Positions 49,701 through 60,162 of a stretch of 64,000 nucleotides of DNA are shown here, piece by piece; position 1 is the stretch's first letter, and each line of letters begins with the position of its first letter. Below the pieces are notes generated by a model, which did not search any database, had not been told where the DNA came from, and was given only the letters and a program-made list of their open reading frames with translations. The DNA comes from Phoronis australis (lineage: Eukaryota > Phoronida > Phoronidae), in contig NMRA01000455.1 in assembly GCA_002633005.1 (NCBI GenBank), forward strand, positions 276,595 to 340,594, read 5' to 3'. The translations under genes and the position numbers were made by a program.

Positions 49701-52700
49701 TATGCAATAGGCTCGAACTTTGTGTCTACCCACGTCCGATGCATTGCTGGACCGCCTGCAACATATTTTAATAAAACTGGCATCTTTTTGTTTTCCCTTA
49801 TTTCATAGGTGACTATGATATCCGCTGGAGATTTTCTTTTGATACCATAATAATCAGACGCACGATAAATTACAGACAAAGAGAGGTCTTATCTACAAGG
49901 TTGGAATGACTGGTCTTTAGTCATCGAAAGCCAGACAGTTTCAAATGCGTCAATCTTCGTGGGTACCTACGTGTGCAGAGTCAATCTCGAGGTACAGGGG
50001 AAGTCTACAGCTGTCGAAAATAACACCGAATTAACTGTAGGTGGTAAGCATAGTGCTATCACGTGTCTTCGTCGGTTATGTCGGTCGTTCGTCATGTCTA
50101 CAAGTTTGGTTCAACGATCTAGAAAGTGATTCCACACGTGAAAGTGGGACTAAGGGATTGAGTTAGCGAGTGAGTGAGAGTGTGTGTCAGAATAAGGTAG
50201 GGAGTGGATGAATAGCTGATTGGATAAGTGAGTGCGTGCGTGAGAGAGTGAGCGAGATAGTGAATAAATGAGCGAGGGAGGGAAGCAGTGTGTCAGGGAA
50301 TGTGTGAACAATTGACTGAGTGAATGAAGAAGTGGATGAATGATTTAGGGAGACAGAGTGTGTGAGTGAGTGAGGTGACGAGTATTTGAATGAGTAGGCG
50401 AGAGAGGGAGGGTGGGGAAGTGGTTAAGCGCATGAGAGAAAGTGAGTGGGGAGGGAGTGTACTCGTGAGTGAGTGAGTTAATAATTGAGCGATGAGAGAA
50501 TGAGTAAGGAAACGAGGGAGGGGGTGAGAGTGAGTGGANGAGAGAGAGAGAGAGAAAATAAATTCATTATTCTTCGACAATTTCTAACCTTTCTGTCGAA
50601 CTTTTGCGCATAGACTGTAATTGTTATCAATGTAATGAGCTCGGCGCAAGTTGTTATTTCGACTACGGGGTTGGAGAAGCACTTTTTGAAACACTGTCGA
50701 GGTTAAGCCAATGTTGAAACGGGGACGCGGTTTTGTGCGCTAAAACTGGACATTTCGACATTGTGCTGTTGATTTGGAAGACTACAATGTATTATTTGTT
50801 CAGTAAAATTCATCGGAATGCTGTCACAATGTACCACACTCACTGTGCAACAAAATGTAGGGTTACCTAGTACGCAACTATTTTCAGTCGCCTCGCCTAT
50901 CTCCGACTTCATCGTCTGTAGCAAAGTCGGCCGCGACGTATCGTGCGGGAAAAACGAGTCTTTCTTCTTACTGGACGAAGTAGTGCATTTGACCTGTAAC
51001 GCGTCCAGTGTTCCGCCAGCCACATTCAGTTGGCACAACGTAAATGAGTACGGGGAACTCGTGGAGCTTCGACGATCTAACACGTTGGTGCTTTTGGTGG
51101 ACATCAAGTCGGCTGGCGTATACACGTGCAGGGCTTCTAACAGTCCTGATCGGCTGTCAGAGCTACAGGTCAACGTCAGGATAAGAGAGCCAGGTCAGTG
51201 AAAAATAATTGTTCATTTAGACCCCATAAAAGAATACTGACCAGACCCGGTTTTGGCCTATTGAGAATCATTAACAACAACTTATCATCAAGGTTTATAA
51301 AACAAAATATTACCTTTTTCAATCCTCAAAAGTTTGGAGCAGATTTTGAAAACTCCTTACAAAATCCAGTGCTAAAGAAGCAAGCGTGACCTACGCTTCA
51401 GACGTGTTGCGGAAAGAGCAGCCACCAAAAACCGATCCATTCCGTGGCACAGTGAATATGGGGTTCCAGTTGAATTCTGCTTCTATAACTCAAGGGAGAT
51501 GCTACTGGTGCATTAGCAGGAAAAGAGCAAGCATTGGCTGAAATCATCAAAACAGGCTTAGTAACCTTTTGGGAATAGTTGTACCGAAAATACAGACGAG
51601 GGCAAAACTGTCCCTACAATGCATTCCACAAACAATAGCTCGTGTCTGTTATGTGGGAGCTTGGTGTTGCTACTTGTACGATCGCGGCAATAGTCGGATA
51701 CCCGTTTGAGGCCCGTTATTCATTGGAGAAAACTGGTTATCAAAATCCGGGCACGTTATTTCCGACCATTACCCAAATTGCAACTGTTCTATACCGTGTG
51801 TTTCTTATGCCGAGTGCAACAAAAGTCCAATTAATTCTGTCATCCTTTTCGAATTATCACACCAATAATTCTTTACTATAAGATTCACTGCGCATGTTCA
51901 GAGCTATGAACTGCAGACGCCAAATTTTGCCACTTCCTGCCTTCTAGTGGACTCTTGTCTAGTTTTCGGAGTTCTTGCTTCTCTCACTGACGCAGACCTT
52001 TTTCCGTTTCTCCAAATAGGAGGCTCGTTCGAGCACATAAGTATGACAAGTCCAATACAAATTGTTATATTTTTTATTCATTAAGCAGTGAATACGAAGG
52101 ACGTGACCTTACAACTGATCCACATCGATAATTTGAGTGGAGGTGGCAGTCTCAATGACAGATTTGCAAGAACCCATGAAATGAAAAACTTCCAGTGAAC
52201 TTGGTTTTCAGCTGTATGACGTTTTTTAAATTTATGTATTAATCTATTGAACTAATAGTAAACCCAAGGCATGAAGAAATGTTGCCTGAAGAAGCTAGTG
52301 AACATACTATTCATGACAAGCTAATTAGTTCGGGCTTTGGTCACTCAATCATTGAAATGAAAGAACAAATCAGAGGACGATTATGATTTTTAAATCATAA
52401 TCGTCCTCTGATTTGATTAAAATCATTTAGGTATTCCACAGTTCAAATCAAAATCAAGTGCTTTCAGTCGGAACTCTATATTTGGTTTCAGTTCATTCAC
52501 AGAGTCTCCATAAGCATTAATTTGTATTTATCGTAATCTATTTTGCCCGGGGTACGCCACGAGCTATGTTGCAGAGTAAAACAAGAGGAGGATTGCGAAT
52601 ATTGTCATTTATTATGACGTAAATAGATATGTAAGGGGTCAAGGGTCGAAAGGAAACAAAAGATGAAGAGAACGAACGTAGGTCTCGTAGACGACGAGGT

Positions 52701-55700
52701 AGGTGGCTGAATGAGAGACCACGTTGTTGAACTGAACAAAGGAAATATGGGCGACCAATCAGGAGTCGCGTATAGAAACGTATGAATACAAAAGTAGGCC
52801 CTTGAGGCTATAAATAGAGATGAGTAATGCAAAATAAACCCTAAGGACTAGTATCAAAAGAAAGAGACAGGGTTCAAAATAATGACGATAAATGCATTTA
52901 ACAAGTTAAATTTAATTAATTGCATTTTGTGTTAACGTAAATAAAATGTATTACTACTTAAAGACTTTCAAGGAAGTTGACATTGATATCTATTGTAGGT
53001 CAGTCAAAACTGAAATAATCTCAGTATAGGAACGCCATGTAAGCCAAAATGATTCAACCTTTTACCATAATAAGTAACTTAGAATGCACAGTACTTTATA
53101 ACATTTAAGCATCACAAACACATGTTTTCATGAAATGAAAGTGGACATGCATGTAACTATTACCATGGTGACCGAATAGTGACTCCTTACACCAGAATTT
53201 GACAGGTATGATTTAAAAAATATGAAGTTGCAAGGAACAAGAATTGGAGGCTTGAAGCTTCACAATCCAACATAGCCTATTTCTCTAATTAAGATGCTTT
53301 ATATTTTTGACTTGATAACCTGAATTAATAAAGCAAAAAGTTACAAAACATGAATTCAAAGCAATTTAGACTGGCAATTTAGAAAAATATGAATAATTTT
53401 GTGACACTTAATCAAGCCTTGAACAGCAGTTGACAGTCAAACAAAAAACCATTTCAAAATTATTTCAACTATTTTTTAGCTTAGAGTAAGATCACGTGAA
53501 TGAGAAATTCACAGTAAAATAATTCGAATATACCTTCCATTTTTTGCACAAAAAACACGAAAATTGAACAAATTTGCTTTTTTGTACCAACGGTTGTCAA
53601 AATGTATCATAGTTAAATCTTAAAAATTACAAAGTAGCCGGTTGAACATGCCTTTTAATTCAGCAAAAGTCGCCATATTGTCGGTGCCGCCAGAAATGAG
53701 ACTAACGGGAATTGTCAGCCCATTTATCATTTAATAAGTAACAACTGCGAGGCTGAAATTGGCGAAAACTGTTGAATCGTGCAGAATAATAAGTAAAGAT
53801 GTGTCTCACTCAATTTCACCGTAAATCGTCGGCGAAAACAATTTACACAGAGTTTTAAACTCGTAACATATCCTCCTGTCGTCCACGATGGCCGACCCTA
53901 TCCAAACAAAGGGACCCAAATTTCGCCACTAAAATTGCAATAAGTTTGCACTGCTTGCCCCGATTTTGATTTTATTTCAGTATTTACTGAGTAGAATGCA
54001 TTATCTTTCCGATGATAACAAAGTACTTTTTCAAAGCGAAAAAAAATTCAAAACGAAAAAAAATAGGTTTGACCGCCCTACATAACAGGAACTAACCAAT
54101 GCTATTTTAACATAATAAAAAAAGTACGCCTAAAATTCCCAAAAATTAATTACCACTAACTACAAACTATGAATACACTATATATGCAAACAAATTGCGT
54201 GATATTATTAATAAAACAAAATATTGAAGACGGAAATAACAGATTACAGCCGGTAATTATCTGCTCACAGAGAAGGGTCAAAAACAGGTAAAAAACCGCT
54301 TTTGGCATGAAAGGCGAAAAGAATATAACGAAAGGGTATTGAAAATAAGACTTTAAAGGTTTTACTAGCATTCAACTTATATGTACACGGATTTACAAAT
54401 CAGCGAAATCGGTGATCCAAATCCCGACGAAATGTGCGCACTCTGCTGAGATAGTAACCGCCCTATTAGGGCCACGGAAAACGACTAATTTGGTTAATCT
54501 GCACACTAGACTATAACTAAAGTTCCTCGTAAGGACAGGAGTTCATGAATCACTATTTTTTAAAATAATTTAGAGGACAGTTTTAATCAAAAAAATTACC
54601 AGGTAATGTTCGTCAAAAAGGAGTAAAGATCAATGGATATGTGAAGAATAGAATTAAGCAGTAGGCCTATCAGAAGTTCTTAAAAAACATCCATCGTCAA
54701 AATGTCTTGAACACATGTACAAAGTCTTATTTTCATTAACGTTTACACAAGACATAAGGTTTTCCCCATATCCGATTATGGGGTCCCGTACGCTATGGAA
54801 GCTAACGCCTTTGCATTTTCCTGTGTGGCCAAACACCCGGCCATACAGTAACCGATCAAGATTAGCAGACAACGTACAGTACTTGCCGGAAATAACACAA
54901 GATAATTTGGCCAGGTGACACTATTGAATAATGACGTAACATCTTGTGCGAAACAGCACATAATTATTTTATCCATTGAAAGTATGCGGAGTTGGCGGAC
55001 CGTGCACTACAGCCTATGATGATACTGGACGTATACACGGGAGATCAATCCGAGCGCATGTGAAGAAACGAACTAGAACAAAAATACATGTTTGGTCACT
55101 TATGAATACAGTGCGTTGTTCCGTTTTACTGCGGCAAGTTCTATCTTAAAGTAGTATAAATTTGTGTAATAATAAATGAATGCAATGGTCTCCGGTAGAG
55201 TACTTAGTATGCTAATGCGAACCAACCGTCATAAAACTATGGATCATCAGATATTGTTACGAAGAACAACATAGGCATGCCTGTGTTAGCTCAGATGACT
55301 GTGCCAAGTAGGGATTCAACTAAGTTCACTAAATCTGTTTGATTATTGGTGTCTTTCTTTTATCAAAGATGTAATTTGTTTCTATTATTTCATATTTTTA
55401 TGAGCTCCTCTTTGACTAACGACATTTTTTAAAGACAAAACAAAAAATAAAAACTGAGCCCTGAGTTCCGGGAAAATAAATGAAGACTTTGTCCTTAAAT
55501 TAGAGGCGTTGAATGGAAAAATCCGTATTTATTTTCCATAACTGAGTATTCAATGTATAGTTTACTCTCGATTTGTGTACATTGTGAAAGCCGAAAATTA
55601 GTAATGAAACTAAAACAACATAAGGTCGGACAATCACTGTTTTCAAAAATGCACAAATACTTTAGGAAACTAGTTGGGTCTATATTAGGGACTGTTTCAT

Positions 55701-56513
55701 GCAAACGTGCGCTGGGGTCCCTGGACTTAAAGGTGAAAGCAACCGTTTCTAATATCATCTCTAGTGCAAATGTAAATCCCTGGTCATCATGTAGAGACAA
55801 TTTACTTGTTCCCTTAGTGAAAAATAGGAGTGAAGTAAACGACTGATGATTCTGCATTCACTTCCGTTGAGCCAACAGGAATGACCTGCACGGACAGTTT
55901 CACCTACAGAAACGGATGAAGAAGCAACATGCAGAACTTTTGCTGGGCCGTTGGCGCCCCTTTCGTTTCTTACACGCCAGAGTACAGAAAAAAGCATGGG
56001 AACGCACTTCCAAGATAACCAGGGTTTTGTTTTTTCTTTGAACAAAAATCAAAAACGGTTATTTTCCCATTTATTCCGGCATTTATTTATTTATTTATTT
56101 ATTATTGTGATATTTAAAATGAGGGTGGCCTCTTCAGTGATAGCACTGCTTTCCAAGAGGGCCCTTGCCCTGATCATTCCTTTTTAGGACTACTTGACTG
56201 CCTTGATTATTTTGAGAGTTGTGGTCCTGCCCCCAGCCCCGTTGTGACTTTCCAAATTTAGTAGTTTTTCTCGTGATAAAATAATACCAAAAACGTTTAT
56301 TTGTCAGGTGTATGTGCTGCTAATTGTAGTTTGGAAAATTTTTCAGCTTACGACGGCTATTTTGGTCCAAACGACCCCAGGAACCCGTACAGAGATCTGC
56401 AGGTCCACGTCGTACCGATTTTCGAAATGAAGTTGGCTCTCACATGGTTTCTTATTGTTGTTTTGTTTGGATTAATCATATATATCGTATACTTGATGTA
56501 TGAACTTAGATAA
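43748..56513 (+). CDS. Immunoglobulin-superfamily single-pass membrane protein (V-set + C2/I-type Ig + TM), candidate
   Basis: Proposed coding exons are 43748-43793 (tentative), 46143-46382, 49809-50043, 50888-51193 and 56308-56513. Every junction is phase 1, the usual phase for Ig-domain exons. The N-terminus would be a hydrophobic leader ending VAAIALDV. Exons 2-3 give a V-set fold: first Cys in ILACRFKL, core Trp in VSAQW, then WNDWSLVIE and second Cys in GTYVC. Exon 4 gives a second Ig domain (HLTCNASS ... AGVYTCRAS). Exon 5 gives a short stalk, one transmembrane helix (TWFLIVVLFGLIIYIVYLMY) and a tail of only about three residues. Exon 3 is one base too long for the frame, so the gene as sequenced is broken there (sequencing error, variant or pseudogene). 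By family it could be a cell-adhesion or immune-type receptor; its ligand is unknown. With so short a tail it should need partner proteins to signal, or be purely adhesive. Confidence 0.6.
45391..45602 (-). other. Short minus-strand ORF followed by AATAAA
   Basis: ATG at 45602 opens a 32-codon frame (MASFVVNERVQVVDEVGRW...), stop at 45504, followed 110 bases later by AATAAAGATTGAACTTGAAC. The peptide looks protein-like but I do not recognise it. It could be a first exon without a visible donor, or the two ends of an internally deleted retroelement. Confidence 0.2.
46143..46382 (+). CDS. Ig gene exon: first half of V-set domain
   Basis: Acceptor TACCTCTTCTAG| after a strong pyrimidine tract; donor AAAG|GTAACT; phase 1 both sides. 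It encodes YQYSYVAAIALDVPKTTIAY, then KGRDTILACRFKL with the first V-domain Cys and VSAQW with the core Trp. An eight-residue unit is tandemly duplicated right after the Trp (AQWLHGRD, AQWLHDRE). Confidence 0.68.
46560..47010 (+). repeat. Dispersed repeat, related copy at 1245-1700
   Basis: It lies in the intron after the first V exon of the Ig gene. It aligns with 1245-1700 along its length (TTTCCTGCTATTACAAT, CATGTTCCATACATTTTCC, GGAATTTATTCCTCTG). It is non-coding. Confidence 0.6.
47867..48022. mobile_element. hAT-like MITE, 156 bp, with perfect 8-bp target duplication
   Basis: It starts CAGTG and ends CACTG. The 8-base GATTTAAC occurs immediately before (47859-47866) and immediately after (48023-48030). 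The interior contains GGGGCGTAGGCGCACGTAGG and GGGCGCCTACTTACCTCTAA, and GC-rich inverted segments (GTAGGCGC...GCGCCTAC). Eight-base duplications and CA(G)TG ends are typical of hAT transposons. It has no ORF, so it is non-autonomous. It sits in an Ig-gene intron. Confidence 0.82.
48440..49610 (+). repeat. Two diverged tandem units, about 830 bp apart
   Basis: Recurring landmarks are GAGGAATG followed by TTAYCTGGCTACG (48531 and 49311), TGGACGC(T/C)ATCTGT (48693 and 49530) and GAATGTGG followed by C(C/T)GG (48749 and 49590). The units are non-coding in all frames. They lie in the intron between the two V exons of the Ig gene. Confidence 0.45.
49809..50043 (+). CDS. Ig gene exon: second half of V-set domain, frameshifted
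   Basis: Acceptor TTTCATAG| after a long pyrimidine tract; donor GGTG|GTAAGC. The frame entering from the upstream exon reads GDYDIRWRFSFDTI but meets TGA at 49907. The frame that fits the downstream exon is open from 49870 and reads GWNDWSLVIESQTVSNAS, then FVGTYVCRVNLEV, a typical V-domain F-strand with its Cys (the usual Asp before Gly is absent). The exon is 235 bases where 234 would keep phase. Confidence 0.6.
50155..50566 (+). repeat. Degenerate GAGT/GTGA microsatellite
   Basis: About 400 bases of imperfect GAGTGAGT and GAGAGAG text with one undetermined base (N at 50539), in the intron just after the second V exon. The N shows the assembly was uncertain here. Confidence 0.85.
50888..51193 (+). 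CDS. Ig gene exon: second Ig domain (C2/I-type)
   Basis: 306 bases, acceptor CTATTTTCAG| and donor CCAG|GTCAGT, phase 1 on both sides. It encodes a complete Ig domain: EVVHLTCNASS, TFSWHNVNEYG, then SNTLVLLVDI and AGVYTCRASNSP. N-glycosylation sequons NES and NAS are present. Two further cysteines precede the domain (FIVCSK, VSCGK). Confidence 0.75.
51898..52045 (+). repeat. Dispersed repeat, related copy at 3296-3455
   Basis: Matches the 3.3 kb copy from GAGCTATGAA to GGCTCGTTCGAGC with moderate divergence. It is intronic in the Ig gene. Confidence 0.5.
52366..52415. repeat. Perfect 50-bp palindrome (24-bp arms, 2-bp centre)
   Basis: The left arm runs from CAAATCAGAGGACG through TTATGATTT (52366-52389), then TT, then its exact complement (52392-52415). 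There are no mismatches. It can form a long hairpin or cruciform. Confidence 0.92.
54654..54872 (-). pseudogene. Frameshifted THAP zinc-finger remnant
   Basis: One frame carries KGVSFHSV and LYMCSRHFDDGCFLRTSDRP, the central and C-terminal hallmarks of a THAP domain (CxxH as CSRH). The expected N-terminal C-x3-C (YCMAGC) is in a different frame just upstream (Cys codon at 54847), so a frameshift separates the halves. The conserved Trp of the THAP core is not seen. It is most simply a relic of a THAP-bearing DNA transposon in the last Ig-gene intron, on the opposite strand. Confidence 0.55.
56308..56513 (+). CDS. Ig gene terminal exon: stalk, transmembrane helix, stop
   Basis: Acceptor TTTGTCAG|, entering phase 1, so CCAG|GT gives a Gly codon. 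It encodes GVCAANCSLENFSAYDGYF with sequons NCS and NFS, a short charged stalk, a 20-plus residue hydrophobic helix and ELR before TAA. Assignment to the same gene rests on phase, strand and domain logic across a 5.1 kb intron. Confidence 0.6.
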
Positions 56514-56766
56514 CATTTGTCTGAAGCACTTCGTTGTATCAAAAGTAAGATTTAACTTCATTTCAACGCCGTAGTCTTTTGTGTTTGAATTTGCACGATG
56601 GAAACTTCGTGATATTATGTGCGGCTTAATGTCAAATACGTGTTTGGTTTGGTGACCAGGTAAAAATCTCAACTCGCCATGTATTTGCCACGCACACATC
56701 CCGTTCCGCGCACGCGCTCAAAAGGCTGCAGAAATTGAGCAGGCAGTGTGCGAATGGGACCGTCCC

Positions 56767-57195
56767 ATACCGTGGTCTTCCGTAGATAAGTCCACCCGAT
56801 GAAACGCCCATGGGCGTTTATTCGGAAAATTTTGCCAAGTACACGCCCATGGCCGTTTATTTTGGTGTAAAAACTTTTGGTGTCAAGTGTCCAGACAGTG
56901 GGACGTTTATTTGGAAATTTTCCCCATTAAAGCCCACACAGCGTCAACTTTTTGTGCAAAATTTAGTTTTGTGGAGCCCTTATAATGTATCAAAACAAAC
57001 AAGGCGTTGGTGAACTATGCATTTCTTAACACAAAAATTAAAAACGCAGTTTTAAGTAAAATTGTGTCAAGTCAAGCAAAACTATGGCTTTCCGTTTACA
57101 CGTCCCCTTTTCCGAATAAGCGCCAGGGCGTTTATTAGGTGTTGCTAAAACGCCTGAAAATTTTCATAAATGCCTATGAGCTTACATGTATCTAC
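56767..57195. mobile_element. Inverted-repeat element with CGCCCATGGGCG modules, copy 2
   Basis: Left end ATACCG...TTCCGTAGATAAG and GATGAAACGCCCATGGGCG matches copy 1 at 35.5 kb, as does the interior (GTGTCAAGTGTCCAGACAG). The right terminal repeat is decayed (reverse reads GTAGATACATGTAAGCTCAT). Confidence 0.62.
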
Positions 57196-57804
57196 AAAAG
57201 AACCGGTAGGACACAGCGCATTCAAACCTCGCTGTATTTATCCACGATGCTGCAATATGCATTTTTTTGCTACCTTTGGACTCATACAATATTCTTTGTC
57301 GTTGTCGCATTTGCACGTTTTTCTAGGCAGCTTTACTCTATCCGTACTTCCAATGTTAACGAGGTGTTACTGCTCTGCTGAGGGCTGTAACTCGGGAGAA
57401 GGTTGGATAAACTTGACAAATGTCCGGGGATGAGTGACACTGAATTGCTTAAAACTACCATTTACCTCGTTCCGACAAGCGACTTCATTGTCACCATCAT
57501 TAAACCTTCCTTGTAGCATTGCATATCACAACCGCGAGTGTACATGTAGTATCCCGAAAACGAAAAAACAGAAGAAAAACGAACGTTTCTTAGGACTACG
57601 GACACGGTTTTGACGTACAGGGGCGTACACCGGGCCAGTGTGTCACGTTAATACTTGAGTTATCTGTTGTCTCAAGTCTACGTAGTGTGTATCGACCAAT
57701 AAACGCTCATAACTTGATATCGACTAATTGACATGTCGTCATATAGTGTTAATGAGTGTTCTAATTTGACAACTGATCCTCTGGTGGGGTGTTTTTGATA
57801 AGAA

Positions 57805-57960
57805 ATGGGTGATTTCAAGAACTTTAAGTTTTTCGCCTTCCTGACATCAGCCAAAGACAAGGACATGCTGAACGAGTGGATAAAGCAAATTCGTCGGATC
57901 GATTTTGAATCGAACAGATTCCCCTTTCTTGATGACACCTTTTATTTCGGATACTTTTAA
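57805..57960 (+). pseudogene. THAP-like 51-codon ORF
   Basis: The frame reads FKFFAFLTSAKDKDMLNEWI then KQIRRIDFES, which fits the middle of a THAP domain (F-x-F, a charged stretch, the conserved Trp, then R-R-x-D/W). The Cys pairs that bind zinc are missing: none precede it in frame and no CxxH follows before TAA. It could be an internal exon or, more likely, a transposon fragment. Confidence 0.3.
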
Positions 57961-60021
57961 ACTGATAAAATTGGGAATTATTCCTAGGACATGCGCACCT
58001 CGATGATTTCCGATATGACCTGTGAAATCGTGACCGACATTCTAAAACACGGCCGATGAAAACACGATTTCTTACCTGCGTGACTAAAGAGAGTTCTATT
58101 AATGCGTTATCTGGGACACCCCTGCTGTTCATCATAAAAACCGGAACGGCTTGTTGAATGACTAATACAAGTTGTCTTGCTCGGCTGCTTTTCCCCTTCT
58201 CAACGCGAAGCGAGTTTGCGTAAAACATTGGGCAGAAGATGAAATCAGGCTTTACCGAGCTCACCACGCAAACCCGCTCCACTAAAAGCATGCGTCCTTT
58301 CAGTTCTCAGGCGGATATCTGTCCATTTCGTCAGTTCTTCAACCCAATTTTGCCATTTTCGGTTGCTGCCAACTACAATCTGCGCGTTTCTCACGGAATT
58401 TTGTCTAGCTGGCAGTGCTTTGCTTGCGCTCTGTTAAAAACTATTCAAACGAAATGAAAAGTTCCAAGTCGTTTCATCTCAAAAGCGCTAGACACGACCA
58501 CAGAGATTATATTCTGTCTCAAATTTTGCACGTTTCACGACCAATGGAAAGAAAAGCGAGGTTCCGAAAATGTGTCAGAAAGCAGAATTAATAGTTTTCA
58601 TCCCCAAAAATATCAATTTCCTGCTTTGCATACGAGCCAAGACTGGATTTTACAAATGTGATCCCACGTTACAATCACTCAATAGATTTTTTGCAATTCT
58701 GGGATATTTGAGGGCTTCCTGAAACTGCATCACGATTCTCAGTCGCTGAGCAACAATGAGACAATGCTACAATTGCCGTCATTTTGAAGAAACGTGTATC
58801 TGCAGCCAAACTCGTGGATTTTTTGTATTCAAAAATACAAGAAAACCAGATTCATAGAACGTACCTCTAATACATACATGCACCTCAAAACTGCTGCCAA
58901 ACCTGGCCTACCCAAGACATTAATTTACAGGCACTGTAAATTAACCGGGGTTACAGTCTAGATGTACAGTGCCACCTAGACCCTGGCCGGTGAAGTCAAT
59001 CGTTAAGGCCACAGGCAGCGCCATCTTTAATCATTCCGTTCATTTTGGGAGTGAGGCTAGAACCAAGTTAAAGACACAGGTCCGTTAGGTTTCTTTTACT
59101 TGACGTTTTAACTTTTTTCAGTGAACTGGGTTAAAATATGAATTTATTTCATTTTCAAGACGAGATGTTTTCAAGCGGTTTGAAATGCATGGCTCTTCAA
59201 GTTACTGTTCTTGTCACGTGATGTAATAGAGTTCTTCTAATCGTCGTCGCCTTCCTAAATTTTGTTTAATCGGAATTTTTTTGCACAAAATTAACCCGAA
59301 ATCCTCTGAAAATCACAACTGAAACTAACTTGCCGTGACAAGCAAATAAACGACACTGGTGTGGAGAAATAACGACATGTCATTTCGTCTGAAGGCAGTA
59401 AGTCCTTTCTAATCTGAGAAAGGAACAAAAAGATAACGGCTTTTGAAAACACAATTGGTCTAAATCAAAATTTGAATTTTGACGGAAGGTTTGGGTTTAT
59501 TATCCTAAAGAAGCAATAAAAGCGCACTTCTGTTAAAAATTGCAGCCATGCCGCAGTACAAAGACGCAATTGGTCACGCATTGTACCAGGCATTGGTAAA
59601 AATGGCCTTGAGTCTGAGCAAAGGTTCGGGGCCCAGGTACATGTATTAAGACAAACTCAAACTGCCTTCAACTGATAATTTACATGTACAAGTACAGAAT
59701 AGGTATTCACATTTTTAAAATATTTTTACTACATTTACACACTATTTACATGTAAGTCTGACGTGTAGAAAACAATGCATGGTGTGAAGACAATTGACCT
59801 CCTTTTACAGCGCACTCAGTTGACAAGACCTAGACCTCGTTATGGATACCTCCATAATTGGTAAATTTGACACATTGTTTTGCTGCTTTCACTGATGGAA
59901 TGTATTTCAACCATCCACGGTTTAGAACTCGAATGTTTCATGTGCTTAGAAATTAGAAAAATGTCCTTTTGGTGTTAATGGTAATGACGATGACAGTAAT
60001 AATGACAACAATCATGTGATG

Positions 60022-60162
60022 ATACTACTACTGCTGCTGCTGTTGCTGCTACTGCTACTGCTACTACTACACTGTACTACTACTACTGCCACTGCCGCTG
60101 CCGCTGCCGCTGCCGCTGCCGCTGCCGCTGCCGCTGCCTCTGCCGCTGCCACTGCCACTACT
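60022..60162 (+). repeat. Triplet/hexamer microsatellite (CTG, CTA, GCCGCT)
   Basis: CTACTGCTG-type triplets grade into about eight GCCGCT hexamers with a few interruptions. No transcript or frame is evident. Confidence 0.9.

Noticed and set aside
50703-51173. 156-codon minus-strand ORF
   Set aside because: It is the antisense shadow of the Ig-domain exon 50888-51193, which has clear Ig Cys and Trp motifs and matching splice sites.
57824-58291. 155-codon minus-strand ORF
   Set aside because: No recognisable domain; it overlaps the THAP-like frame on the other strand and its codon pattern looks like antisense.
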